Shown here piece by piece: positions 1 to 7,294 of a stretch of DNA of 22,184 nucleotides. Position 1 is the first letter of the stretch, and each line of letters begins with the position of its first letter. Location of the stretch: NCBI GenBank assembly GCA_003532515.1, contig DOEX01000175.1, positions 1 to 22,184 on the forward strand, written 5' to 3'. Below the pieces are notes generated by a model. The model had not been told where the DNA came from, made no database searches, and worked only from the letters and a program-made list of their open reading frames with translations. The DNA comes from Anaerolineaceae bacterium (GTDB taxonomy: Bacteria; Chloroflexota; Anaerolineae; Anaerolineales; Anaerolineaceae). Both the position numbers and the translations under genes were made by a program.

Positions 1-858
1 CTTTCGCTCATGCAATTAGTTCAGCGACCGCAAGGACAAATTGTTCAAGGGACCATTCGCTTAAATACTGGAGAAAAGACATACGATATCGCCAAGACAC
101 CGTCGTCGGAAATGGAAAAGATTCGTGGCAACGAAGTCTCGATGATTTTTCAGGAACCAATGACCAGTCTTAATCCTGTTTTCACAGCGGGTTTCCAGGT
201 TGATGAAGTGATTCAACTGCACAACCCTGAAATGAAAAAAGACCAAGTGAAAGCGCGTACACTTGAAATGATTGACCTGGTTGGAATTGCTAATGCTGAA
301 GGTGTTTACGAAATGTATCCCCATCAACTATCAGGCGGTATGCGTCAGCGCATCATGATCGCGATGGCATTAGCGTGCAACCCACGTCTGATCATTGCTG
401 ATGAGCCGACCACAGCCCTGGATGTGACTATCCAGGCGCAGATTCTGGATTTGCTTCGCAACCTGAAAGATAAAATCAACTCCAGTATTATGCTCATCAC
501 CCATGACCTGGGTGTTGTGGCTGAAATGGCTGATTTTGTTGTAGTCATGTATGCCGGTCGGATCATTGAGAAAGGAACTGCAAACGAGGTTTTCAATAAC
601 CCAATGCATCCCTATACAGTCGGTTTGATGGCTTCTAAGCCAGTCATTAATAAGGACATCGATAAGTTATATAGCATCCCTGGTACGGTTCCAAACCCAA
701 TCAATATGCCAAACTACTGCTATTTTAGAGATCGCTGTAACCGGCGAATGCCGATTTGCGACGGACCTTATCCTCCTGAATATTTCCTTTCGCCAACCCA
801 TTTGGCGGTATGTTATCTCTATGAAGACGAGGAGGTAAAAGCAAATTATGGCAAATAA
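1..858 (+). CDS. oppD: Oligopeptide/dipeptide ABC transporter ATP-binding protein, D subunit (5' end outside window)
   Basis: This is the ATPase of a peptide-type (Opp/Dpp) importer on the cytoplasmic face of the membrane. The reading frame is open from base 1 (first residues LSLMQLVQ), and the Walker A loop that must precede it is absent, so the gene begins upstream of the window and the Met at base 10 is internal. Visible motifs in order are the Q-loop (FQEPMTSLNP), the ABC signature (LSGGMRQR), Walker B with the D-loop (LIIADEPTTALD) and the H-loop (ITHDLG). The C-terminal oligopeptide-transporter domain carries four cysteines in a C-x5-C-x6-C-x(n)-C pattern, a spacing seen in Opp/Dpp ATPases and linked in some members to an Fe-S cluster. 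The last 11 bases overlap the next ATPase gene, whose ribosome site GGAGGT (831-836) lies inside this gene, so the two are probably translationally coupled. Opp versus Dpp, and the substrate, cannot be decided here. Confidence 0.93.
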   Translation, partial: LSLMQLVQRPQGQIVQGTIRLNTGEKTYDIAKTPSSEMEKIRGNEVSMIFQEPMTSLNPVFTAGFQVDEVIQLHNPEMKKDQVKARTLEMIDLVGIANAEGVYEMYPHQLSGGMRQRIMIAMALACNPRLIIADEPTTALDVTIQAQILDLLRNLKDKINSSIMLITHDLGVVAEMADFVVVMYAGRIIEKGTANEVFNNPMHPYTVGLMASKPVINKDIDKLYSIPGTVPNPINMPNYCYFRDRCNRRMPICDGPYPPEYFLSPTHLAVCYLYEDEEVKANYGK

Positions 859-1897
859 TAACAACGGTACCAATAATAATAACGCCAACGATCGCAACGT
901 CATTGAGGTTAGAAATTTAAAGCAATACTTCCCGATCAAAGCTGGTCTGATGCAGAGAGTTGTCGGGTATGTCAAAGCTGTTGACGATATCAGTTTCCGC
1001 ATTGAACGAGGAAAGACCATGGGCTTGGTTGGTGAATCGGGCAGCGGAAAGACGACCGTCGGCAAGACGATGCTGAGACTTAATGAAGCTACCAGTGGAA
1101 AAGTTTTGTTCAATGGTGAAGACGTCTTTGAGCTGAACCGTGCTCAACTCCGCGCAGTTCGCCCCAAATTGCAGATGATTTTCCAGGATCCGTATTCAAG
1201 TCTGTCTCCTCGCATGCCCATTAGTGAAATCATTGGGGAAGCGGTGCGTGAGCACAATATTGTGCCACCTTCCGAATTTGAAGAACACCTGGAAAAGGTG
1301 ATGCTCCAATGTGGGTTACAGCCGTACCATAAAGATCGTTACCCGCACGAATTTTCGGGTGGACAACGTCAGCGTATTTGTATTGCGCGTTCGTTAGCCT
1401 TGAACCCCGATTTTGTAGTCTGTGATGAACCAGTTTCAGCTTTGGATGTTTCCATCCAGGCGCAGATCATCAACTTGCTGGAAGAGCTCCAGGCGAACAG
1501 TGGTATCGCTTACCTGTTCATCTCTCATGACCTTTCCGTTGTACAGCATATCTCGGATTACGTAGGCGTGATGTATTTGGGCGACCTGGTGGAATACAGT
1601 GATAAGAAAAGCCTGTTTTCCAATCCACTTCATCCCTATACCCAGGCTTTATTGAGCGCGGTGCCGGTACCGGATCCGAATTACAAGATGAATCGAATCA
1701 TCCTGGAAGGCAGCATCCCCTCACCCGCCAATCCACCAAAGGGTTGTAAATTCCACACGCGTTGTCCGTATGTCATGGATGTTTGTAAAACTGTGCCTCC
1801 ACAAACACGTGAAATTGAACCGGGACATATGGTAGTATGTCATCTATACAATGAGCAAGGAACTTTAGTAGATGCAGGGTCAGAAAACGAAATTTGA
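848..1897 (+). CDS. oppF: Oligopeptide/dipeptide ABC transporter ATP-binding protein, F subunit
   Basis: Second ATPase of the peptide importer, expected to form a heterodimer with the upstream D subunit. It is 349 residues, normal for OppF/DppF. Motifs are Walker A GESGSGKTT (residues 62-70), Q-loop (FQDPYSSLSPR), signature (FSGGQRQR), Walker B (FVVCDEPVSALD) and H-loop (SHDLS). The C-terminal Opp domain has the same C-x5-C-x6-C-x(n)-C cysteine set as its partner. The start ATG at 848 follows GGAGGT by 11 nt. An unusual Asn-rich tail (about residues 3-17, mostly AAT/AAC codons) precedes the conserved fold, which begins near residue 18. Its last 26 bases overlap the start of the next small gene. 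Confidence 0.95.
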   Translation: MANNNNGTNNNNANDRNVIEVRNLKQYFPIKAGLMQRVVGYVKAVDDISFRIERGKTMGLVGESGSGKTTVGKTMLRLNEATSGKVLFNGEDVFELNRAQLRAVRPKLQMIFQDPYSSLSPRMPISEIIGEAVREHNIVPPSEFEEHLEKVMLQCGLQPYHKDRYPHEFSGGQRQRICIARSLALNPDFVVCDEPVSALDVSIQAQIINLLEELQANSGIAYLFISHDLSVVQHISDYVGVMYLGDLVEYSDKKSLFSNPLHPYTQALLSAVPVPDPNYKMNRIILEGSIPSPANPPKGCKFHTRCPYVMDVCKTVPPQTREIEPGHMVVCHLYNEQGTLVDAGSENEI

Positions 1898-2153
1898 CGA
1901 AGACGATGGCCGGACGATTGTCAACATGGACGTTGATGGAACGCCCTGGCACGATCGAAACGTAAAATTTGCAGAGAGACAAGCGCACGCCGTAGCGCAA
2001 AAGCAAAAAGCGGGCTATGGCGACCGGATGACAAATTCGGAAGCCAGACGTTACACTTTCTATGCTATGCTGGCTGGGCTTGCGCTTACAGCAATATTAG
2101 CTGCGGTCTGGATTTTACTAGTCTTGTTTATGACCCAAATCTGGTTCAAGTAA
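1872..2153 (+). CDS. Small single-TM membrane protein of unknown function, last gene of the opp operon
   Basis: A 93-residue protein not assignable to a named family with certainty. Residues 1-60 are hydrophilic and charged, with a distinctive DDGRTI....DGTPWHD stretch (residues 11-28). Residues about 62-88 form one long hydrophobic segment, and the chain ends in WFK. This suggests a membrane-anchored protein with a cytosolic N-terminal region. The ATG at 1872 overlaps oppF by 26 bases in another frame. An in-frame ATG at 1926 is an alternative that would remove most of the DDGRTI part, so the longer start is preferred. A strong terminator follows directly, so it is the last cistron of the transporter operon. 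A role linked to the importer is inferred only from position. Confidence 0.75.
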   Translation: MQGQKTKFDEDDGRTIVNMDVDGTPWHDRNVKFAERQAHAVAQKQKAGYGDRMTNSEARRYTFYAMLAGLALTAILAAVWILLVLFMTQIWFK

Positions 2154-2155
2154 AA

Positions 2156-2187
2156 AGCAGAACCGCCTCGCAAGAGGCGGTTTTCAA
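2156..2187 (+). terminator. Rho-independent terminator of the opp operon
   Basis: A perfect 9-bp stem, AACCGCCTC (2161-2169) and GAGGCGGTT (2174-2182), closes a GCAA (GNRA-type) tetraloop and runs into TTTTC. It begins eight bases after the stop codon of the small TM protein and has no overlap with the next gene. Confidence 0.9.
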
Positions 2188-2262
2188 TCACTAAAAAATA
2201 TGAACTTTGAGACACCTTGCAGATACACTTTAGAAAATAAAAACAGACCATACATTCTCAGT

Positions 2263-2268
2263 TACAAT
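2263..2268 (+). promoter_or_regulatory. -10 box, probable leaderless start of the lipoprotein gene
   Basis: TACAAT lies 8 nt before the ATG at 2277, and no Shine-Dalgarno is present in the A-rich gap. If this is the -10 element, transcription would begin at or within a base or two of the start codon. The region 17 bp upstream (2240-2245, AAAACA) is a poor -35, so the assignment rests on the -10 alone. Confidence 0.45.
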
Positions 2269-2276
2269 AAAAAACT

Positions 2277-3170
2277 ATGAAAAATTCACTCAAGAAAACC
2301 TTATCAACTTTACTTTTCCTTGCTCTTCTCTCGGCATGTGCTGTCAAAACGAGCGAACCCAGCAACGTCCCTGACCTGCAAGAAACCCAAGCAGTAAATG
2401 GACAAGCAGGATACCAGGCTAACGCAATCCTGAACACCGATCTGATTTTCACCATTAAGTCGAATGAAATCTTTGATGGGAATGCAGTGATGGCGTTTTC
2501 AGAGGCACTGCAAGAAGGCAAACTGCAATTCACCGCCAATGACATTTCATATCATTATGAGCCCCTGGGACAGGATTCTTATCGCATTTATCGCTTGACA
2601 CCGGTAGCAGAATCGCTGCTTGGTAGGGTTGAACCTGTCAATGGTGGCATACTCTCCAACGAATTGCTCGCCGCGATTGAAACAGCCCTGGCAAAGGAAA
2701 CCCGGATATTTGAGCACCTGGGAACTACTTATGTGCTTTCAGAGAATCGCAAAGCAGTTCAAATCTCAACGATTGCCGACGCGGCAATCGCTAATGAGTA
2801 TTACCTGGAAGCTTACGATCCGACTTATAACGAGATGATTCGCGCCTACGATTTTATGTTAAATCTGGAGATTGCCCTGCAGCAGCAAGAGCGCACTTTC
2901 TCCTACGAAAGTGATAGTTTTGGTGTCCTGGCTGTATCAGGCGGATATTCAATCAGCGACTCGCAATCGAACCTGTTTGCGGAGCTCTCGAACATTTATG
3001 TGATTCCAAGAAGCAACAACACAGCCATCCCGCTGGGCTTCAAGAATCTCGTCCGGGATGCGATTGTGAATCAAAAAGAAGGCTTTACGTATAGTGATTC
3101 TTTGGGAGCAGAAACGAATTACCAGGTAGAAAAGCTTGAAAATTCGTGGTCGGTTGATCCAATAAAATAG
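2277..3170 (+). CDS. Predicted lipoprotein of unknown function
   Basis: A 297-residue secreted lipoprotein. The N-terminus has lysines, a hydrophobic core and a lipobox LSAC with the lipidated Cys at residue 21, followed by a Ser/Thr/Pro-containing linker. The remaining roughly 260 residues look like a soluble extracellular domain with no motif I recognise, neither enzyme active site nor solute-binding signature. It stands between the opp terminator and tRNA-Gln and is probably monocistronic. An 8-bp inverted repeat, GTATTGTA (3171-3178) with TACAATAC (3195-3202), separated by a T-rich 16-nt stretch, starts directly after the stop codon and may help end the transcript. Confidence 0.8.
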   Translation: MKNSLKKTLSTLLFLALLSACAVKTSEPSNVPDLQETQAVNGQAGYQANAILNTDLIFTIKSNEIFDGNAVMAFSEALQEGKLQFTANDISYHYEPLGQDSYRIYRLTPVAESLLGRVEPVNGGILSNELLAAIETALAKETRIFEHLGTTYVLSENRKAVQISTIADAAIANEYYLEAYDPTYNEMIRAYDFMLNLEIALQQQERTFSYESDSFGVLAVSGGYSISDSQSNLFAELSNIYVIPRSNNTAIPLGFKNLVRDAIVNQKEGFTYSDSLGAETNYQVEKLENSWSVDPIK

Positions 3171-3218
3171 GTATTGTATTTTTGTTTTTTGAAGTACAAT
3201 ACACCGCTGTGGCTTAAT

Positions 3219-3247
3219 TTGGCATGCGATAGAAACTATGCTAAAAT
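3219..3247 (+). promoter_or_regulatory. Promoter of tRNA-Gln
   Basis: TTGGCA (3219-3224), exactly 17 bp, then TAAAAT (3242-3247). The -10 is preceded by TGC, giving an extended -10 as well. The -10 ends 13 nt before the first base of the tRNA, a good sigma70-type fit for a stable RNA promoter. Confidence 0.75.
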
Positions 3248-3260
3248 ATTTGCTACGAAT

Positions 3261-3331
3261 TGGGGCATGGTGCAATGGCAGCATACCGGACTTTGAATCC
3301 GTTGGTCTTGGTTCGACTCCAAGTGCCCCGG
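3261..3331 (+). tRNA. tRNA-Gln (anticodon UUG)
   Basis: A complete cloverleaf of 71 nt. The acceptor stem is UGGGGCA with UGCCCCG (3324-3330) and includes a U1-G72 wobble, a weak first pair as is usual for tRNA-Gln. The D stem is GUGC/GCAU. The anticodon arm is 3286-3302 with loop CUUUGAA and anticodon UUG at 3293-3295; its outermost pair is a C-U mismatch. The variable loop has 4 nt. The T arm is CUUGG/CCAAG with loop UUCGACU. The discriminator base is G (3331), matching glutamine tRNAs. CCA is not encoded. It is flanked by its own promoter and terminator. Confidence 0.96.
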
Positions 3332-3377
3332 CTGAATTATTGTGGATAAAGACTCAGACGATTCACACCTATCTGCT

Positions 3378-3416
3378 TACAAGATGAGACAGAATTGCCA
3401 TCTTGTATTTCTCTTT
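3378..3416 (+). terminator. Terminator downstream of tRNA-Gln
   Basis: TACAAGATG (3378-3386) pairs perfectly with CATCTTGTA (3399-3407) across a 12-nt loop and is followed by TTTCTCTTT. It lies between the tRNA and glmU, about 20 bases before the glmU start. Confidence 0.75.
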
Positions 3417-3436
3417 GTTAACTTTCGGAGTATTCA

Positions 3437-4792
3437 ATGATAATCGCATCTGTTGTACTCGCCGCTGGCATGGGTACGCGTATGAAATCACGCACACCAA
3501 AGATGCTGCATTCGCTTTTGGGAAAACCATTGGTTATGCATTCACTCTCCAGTGTGATTGGTATCAGCACACTCCCTCCGGTTGTCGTTGTTGGACATGG
3601 AAATGAAGATGTGACCCAGGCTGTGCGGGATGTCTACGGTGAGCGGGTACAATTTGCCATCCAGCCAGAACAACTTGGTACAGGGCATGCCGTGATGAGC
3701 GCGGAAGCATTGCTGACAGGCAAATCCGACCTGGTCATAGTCACCTTCGCAGATATGCCTATGCTGCGGGAAGAAACCATCGCCTCCATTCTGAAGTTTC
3801 ACCTGGAATCCGGAAATGCTCTGACCATGACCAGCATTGTGGGTGACGTCCCGCGTGGTTTTGGGCGGGTGTTAAGGGATGCGAATGGTAATGTTTTTGC
3901 AATCGTTGAAGAAGCGGATGCGACCTCTGAACAGCTGAAAGTCAGAGAATATAACATCTCGGTTTACTGTTTTGATGCCCAATGGCTATGGGAAAACCTG
4001 AAAACGATTAAGACTTCGCCAAAGGGTGAATACTATCTGACCGACCTGGTTCAGATGGCTGTGGCTCAAGGTAAAAAACTCGGTGCTTTCATTCTGCAAG
4101 ACTCAACAGAAGGGTTAGGCATCAACACTCGCGTAGACCTGGCAGATTGTGAACTGGCCATGCGTAAGCGCGTGATCCGGCAATGGATGCTGGATGGAGT
4201 CACTTTCCTGGATCCGGATAGTTGTACGATTGAGAGCGATGTGGTCATCGGCCAGGATACAGTCATTTTACCCAACACTCACCTTCGCGGCAGCACCAGG
4301 ATCGGAGAAAATTGCCAAATCGGTCCAGACACTACCCTGACTGATACAACCGTCGGCAACGATTGCACTATCACATACAGTGTCACCGAAAAGGCAAGTC
4401 TCGGAAACCATGTCAGCATGGGTCCCTTCTGTCATTTACGCAAAGGCGCTGTGCTGATGGATGGAGTCCATCTTGGAAATTTTGGCGAGGTAAAAGATTC
4501 TGTGCTTGACGAATGTGTCAAGATGGGGCATTTCTCATATATTGGCAACGCCAAAATCGGAAAAAATGTAAACATTGGTGCTGGAACCATCACCTGCAAT
4601 TACGATGGCAAGTTCAAGCATCCGACTGAAATTGGAGAAAATACTTTTATTGGCAGTGACACAATGTTGGTCGCGCCGGTAAAGATCGGCAAAAATGCCA
4701 AAACTGGGGCGGGTTCAGTGGTAACCAAAGATGTGCCCGATGACACGCTTGTGTATGGTGTGCCAGCCCACCCCAAAGAAAGAAAGGAATAA
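3437..4792 (+). CDS. glmU: Bifunctional UDP-GlcNAc pyrophosphorylase / GlcN-1-P acetyltransferase
   Basis: GlmU makes UDP-N-acetylglucosamine in the cytoplasm: its C-terminal domain acetylates glucosamine-1-phosphate and its N-terminal domain transfers UMP, supplying peptidoglycan and other glycans. At 451 residues it is close to the usual 456. The N-terminal Rossmann-like domain begins with the nucleotide-binding LAAGMGTRMKS (residues 8-18). The second half is a left-handed beta-helix of hexapeptide repeats, including the acetyltransferase signature MGHFSYIGNAKIG with its conserved His, and NIGAGTITCNYDG followed by GSDTMLVAPVKIG. Start ATG 3437 has a GGAG site at 3427-3430. The CBS membrane protein gene begins one base after its stop codon, so the two are probably co-transcribed. 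Confidence 0.97.
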   Translation: MIIASVVLAAGMGTRMKSRTPKMLHSLLGKPLVMHSLSSVIGISTLPPVVVVGHGNEDVTQAVRDVYGERVQFAIQPEQLGTGHAVMSAEALLTGKSDLVIVTFADMPMLREETIASILKFHLESGNALTMTSIVGDVPRGFGRVLRDANGNVFAIVEEADATSEQLKVREYNISVYCFDAQWLWENLKTIKTSPKGEYYLTDLVQMAVAQGKKLGAFILQDSTEGLGINTRVDLADCELAMRKRVIRQWMLDGVTFLDPDSCTIESDVVIGQDTVILPNTHLRGSTRIGENCQIGPDTTLTDTTVGNDCTITYSVTEKASLGNHVSMGPFCHLRKGAVLMDGVHLGNFGEVKDSVLDECVKMGHFSYIGNAKIGKNVNIGAGTITCNYDGKFKHPTEIGENTFIGSDTMLVAPVKIGKNAKTGAGSVVTKDVPDDTLVYGVPAHPKERKE

Positions 4793-4793
4793 T

Positions 4794-6077
4794 GTGACGG
4801 AACCTATTTTGCTTGGAGTCTCATGGGTCGTGTTTTTAATCATCACCCTGGTCTCCTCAGCAGCTAAATCATCATTCACCCATGTTCGTTTACCATGGCT
4901 TCTCAGCTTGCGCATCGAGAACCAAAGCAAGGTCGATAAAACTATTGCATTGATCGAGAAACAAGGCTTGCGGACAGCCCTGCGGCTGGGGCTCGTAGTT
5001 GCCCACTACTTACTTGCTGGAGCTACTGTTTTGTTGCTTGACCGTGTGGCAAAAATGGACAATGTCTGGTTGATTCTCTTGATTCTGTTGCTGGTGTTCG
5101 TGGTAGTCACGGCTATCGAATTCTTGATTGAAAGAAAGAGTTTAGCATCTTCAGAAAAAGCCGCTCTAACCTGGACAGGACCAGCAAGTGTGATCAGCGC
5201 TCTGACGGCTCCTTTCACCAAGTTAATGACAGCAATTTTGGGTGAGTTTGCCGAAAAAGTAACTCTTTCTGTAACTGACGAAAGCCTGCGGGATTGGGTG
5301 GAGCAAGATCAACCTCAAAGCAGTCTGGATCAGGGTGAACGAGAAATGATTTACTCCATCTTTCACTTTAGCGAAACCATGACGAAAGAAATCATGGTTC
5401 CTCGCATGGACGTGTTAGCTCTGGACGTGGAAACCACCATCCGGGAAGCCAGGCAAGAATTTATTAATGCCGGGCATTCCCGTGTGCCGGTCTATGACGA
5501 CACGATCGATAATGTAATCGGTCTGCTGTATGCCAAAGACCTGCTGGCGGTGGTTGACGGCGAGGATACCATTGCAAATCAACGCCACCTGATCAGACCG
5601 GCTTATTTTGTGCCGGAAGCAAAAAAAGTGGATGAACTGCTCACTGAGATGCAGTCCCGCGGTATTCACATGGCATTGGTGGTGGATGAATATGGCGGCG
5701 TAGCTGGTGTTGTGACCCTGGAAGACATCATGGAAGAGATTGTTGGTGAAATTCGTGATGAGTATGACCAGGGTGAGGTGAATTTGTACGAAAATCTACC
5801 AGATGGGGGCTACTTGATCCAGGGGCGAGTAACCATCGATGATTTCAATGAAATTACTGGCTTGAATCTCTCGGACGAATATGCAGACACACTTGGTGGC
5901 TACATCTATGGTCAGCTTGGACGAGTGCCTCAGCCCGGTGAAGTGGTTAGGAGTGAAGACTTTGAGTTTACGGTTGAGGAAGTGGTTGCCCGGAGGATAT
6001 TGAAAGTCAAGGTTCAAAAGGTTCCCGAACCTTTGTCAACCAACCAAGAAGGAAATAATGACAAGATTGACAGTTGA
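4794..6077 (+). CDS. CNNM/CorC-type membrane protein with CBS pair (hemolysin C family)
   Basis: A 427-residue integral membrane protein of the DUF21-CBS-CorC_HlyC architecture. Members are linked to Mg2+/Co2+ efflux or related ion functions; transport activity here is inferred from the family. Several hydrophobic helices in the first ~150 residues form the membrane part. A CBS pair follows (around SETMTKEIMVPRMDV, then GHSRVPVYDDTIDNVIG and MALVVDEYGGVAGVVTLED), and the chain ends in a CorC/HlyC domain with DEYADTLGGYIYGQLGRVP. The preferred start is the GTG at 4794, five nt after an AAAGGA site and directly after the glmU stop; an upstream in-frame ATG at 4731 lies deep in glmU and would add a hydrophilic tail of 21 residues. 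The 3' end overlaps cdd by 20 bases. Confidence 0.9.
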   Translation: MTEPILLGVSWVVFLIITLVSSAAKSSFTHVRLPWLLSLRIENQSKVDKTIALIEKQGLRTALRLGLVVAHYLLAGATVLLLDRVAKMDNVWLILLILLLVFVVVTAIEFLIERKSLASSEKAALTWTGPASVISALTAPFTKLMTAILGEFAEKVTLSVTDESLRDWVEQDQPQSSLDQGEREMIYSIFHFSETMTKEIMVPRMDVLALDVETTIREARQEFINAGHSRVPVYDDTIDNVIGLLYAKDLLAVVDGEDTIANQRHLIRPAYFVPEAKKVDELLTEMQSRGIHMALVVDEYGGVAGVVTLEDIMEEIVGEIRDEYDQGEVNLYENLPDGGYLIQGRVTIDDFNEITGLNLSDEYADTLGGYIYGQLGRVPQPGEVVRSEDFEFTVEEVVARRILKVKVQKVPEPLSTNQEGNNDKIDS

Positions 6078-6471
6078 GCTCAAAAAAGCCTTGGTCGACC
6101 AGGCTTGCTTGTATCAAAAGCGGGCATACATTCCCTATTCTCACTATGCCGTAGGTTCTGCAGTTCTGACTGAAGATGGTCAGATCTACGGTGGTGCAAA
6201 TATTGAGAATTCCGCCTATCCCTCGGGTTTATGTGCGGAACGAGTAGCGATTTTCAAGGCGATATCTGAAGGTCACCGCCAAATCAAAGCAATTGCAGTA
6301 GTTACCAGCAATGGCGGCTCTCCATGCGGAGCATGCCGGCAGGTGATGCGTGAATTTGCTGCTCTGGACATGCCTGTGATCCTGGCAGATGAGCAGGGTG
6401 AGATCGTGTTCGAGAGCACCATGGATGGTATTTTGCCGAGATCTTTTGGTCCGGAAGACTTGGTAAAATAA
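6058..6471 (+). CDS. cdd: Cytidine deaminase
   Basis: Converts cytidine and deoxycytidine to uridine and deoxyuridine in pyrimidine salvage. At 137 residues it is the short, homotetrameric type. The zinc site and catalytic residues are all visible: C59-A-E61-R with the proton-shuttling Glu, and P-C90-G-A-C93-R. Substrate-binding NIENSAYPSGLCAER (residues 48-62) is intact. The ATG at 6058 follows a GAAGGA site and lies inside the end of the preceding CBS protein gene, indicating translational coupling. In many genomes cdd sits with era, recO and glyQS; recO follows here 11 bases later but era is absent. A probable uracil salvage gene (upp) starts at the far end of the window. Confidence 0.96.
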   Translation: MTRLTVELKKALVDQACLYQKRAYIPYSHYAVGSAVLTEDGQIYGGANIENSAYPSGLCAERVAIFKAISEGHRQIKAIAVVTSNGGSPCGACRQVMREFAALDMPVILADEQGEIVFESTMDGILPRSFGPEDLVK

Positions 6472-6482
6472 AACAGGTCCAA

Positions 6483-7241
6483 ATGGCAACCAAAGAAGCG
6501 AGATCCTATCGCGCGCAAGGTTTGGTGATCCGCCACCGTGAATTCGGAGAGGCGGATCGTATTTTAACGCTCTATACACTTGAAAAAGGCAAGCTCCAGG
6601 CAATTGCCAAAGGTGTAAGAAAGATGAAAAGCCGCAAAGCTGGCCACCTGGAACCGTTCACCCAGGTTACGCTTCAATTAGCCAAAGGGCGCAACCTTGA
6701 AGTAATCACCCAGGTTGAAACAATCCGCAATTTTGACAATATACGTGAAAATTTGAAGTTGACTGCCCAGGCAGCGTATGTTTTGGAATTGCTGGATCGT
6801 TTCACGTACGAAGAAGGTGAAAATCGTGCTCTTTTTAACCTGGTGGTGGAAACGCTTTCCCGCCTGGATGGTGGCATTTCACCCGGTTTGGTAACGCATT
6901 ACTACGAAGTGCATTTGATGGACACATTGGGCTTCAAACCGCAGCTGCAGGAATGCGTGGTTTGCGGAGCTGCCATCCAGCCGGAAGATCAGTATTTTTC
7001 GGCAAAGCTCGGTGGCGTAGTTTGCCCAAATTCATTGTCTGGTGACCCTTCTGCCTGGTCTGTGAGCATGAACGCCTTGCGATATTTGCGTTTTTTCCAG
7101 CGTTCACCCTGGCCGCAAGTCAAGAGCCGCACCATCCCGGAAGAGGTCGACCACGAGTTAAGTAAATTAATCGAGAAGTACCTGACCTATCTGCTCGAAT
7201 ATAGTCTCAAAACCCCCGGCTTCCTGGACGCAATTTCGTAA
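6483..7241 (+). CDS. recO: DNA repair/recombination mediator RecO
   Basis: RecO works with RecR (and RecF) to load RecA on SSB-coated single-stranded DNA and anneals strands. At 252 residues it is typical. The N-terminal OB-fold begins with QGLVIRHREFGEADRILTLYT and continues to the LEVITQ region, followed by a helical domain. The zinc-finger region has C158-x2-C161 and C181, but the expected fourth Cys (two residues after P182) is Ser184, so zinc binding may be lost or use another ligand. It follows cdd closely and belongs to the same operon. Downstream is a convergent ATPase gene, with only a weak hairpin (AAAATT-GGG-AATTTT) in the 53-bp gap. Confidence 0.92.
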   Translation: MATKEARSYRAQGLVIRHREFGEADRILTLYTLEKGKLQAIAKGVRKMKSRKAGHLEPFTQVTLQLAKGRNLEVITQVETIRNFDNIRENLKLTAQAAYVLELLDRFTYEEGENRALFNLVVETLSRLDGGISPGLVTHYYEVHLMDTLGFKPQLQECVVCGAAIQPEDQYFSAKLGGVVCPNSLSGDPSAWSVSMNALRYLRFFQRSPWPQVKSRTIPEEVDHELSKLIEKYLTYLLEYSLKTPGFLDAIS

Positions 7242-7294
7242 AATTGAAATTCAATAAGAGGCTTGCGGCTGAAAATTGGGAATTTTGACGTTGT

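Noticed and set aside
4731..4793. Upstream ATG start for the CBS membrane protein
   Set aside because: It lies inside glmU with no ribosome site and adds a polar tail; GTG 4794 has AAAGGA at good spacing.
7242..7294. Bidirectional terminator between recO and the ATPase
   Set aside because: Only a 6-bp AT stem (AAAATT-GGG-AATTTT) is present, too weak to call.
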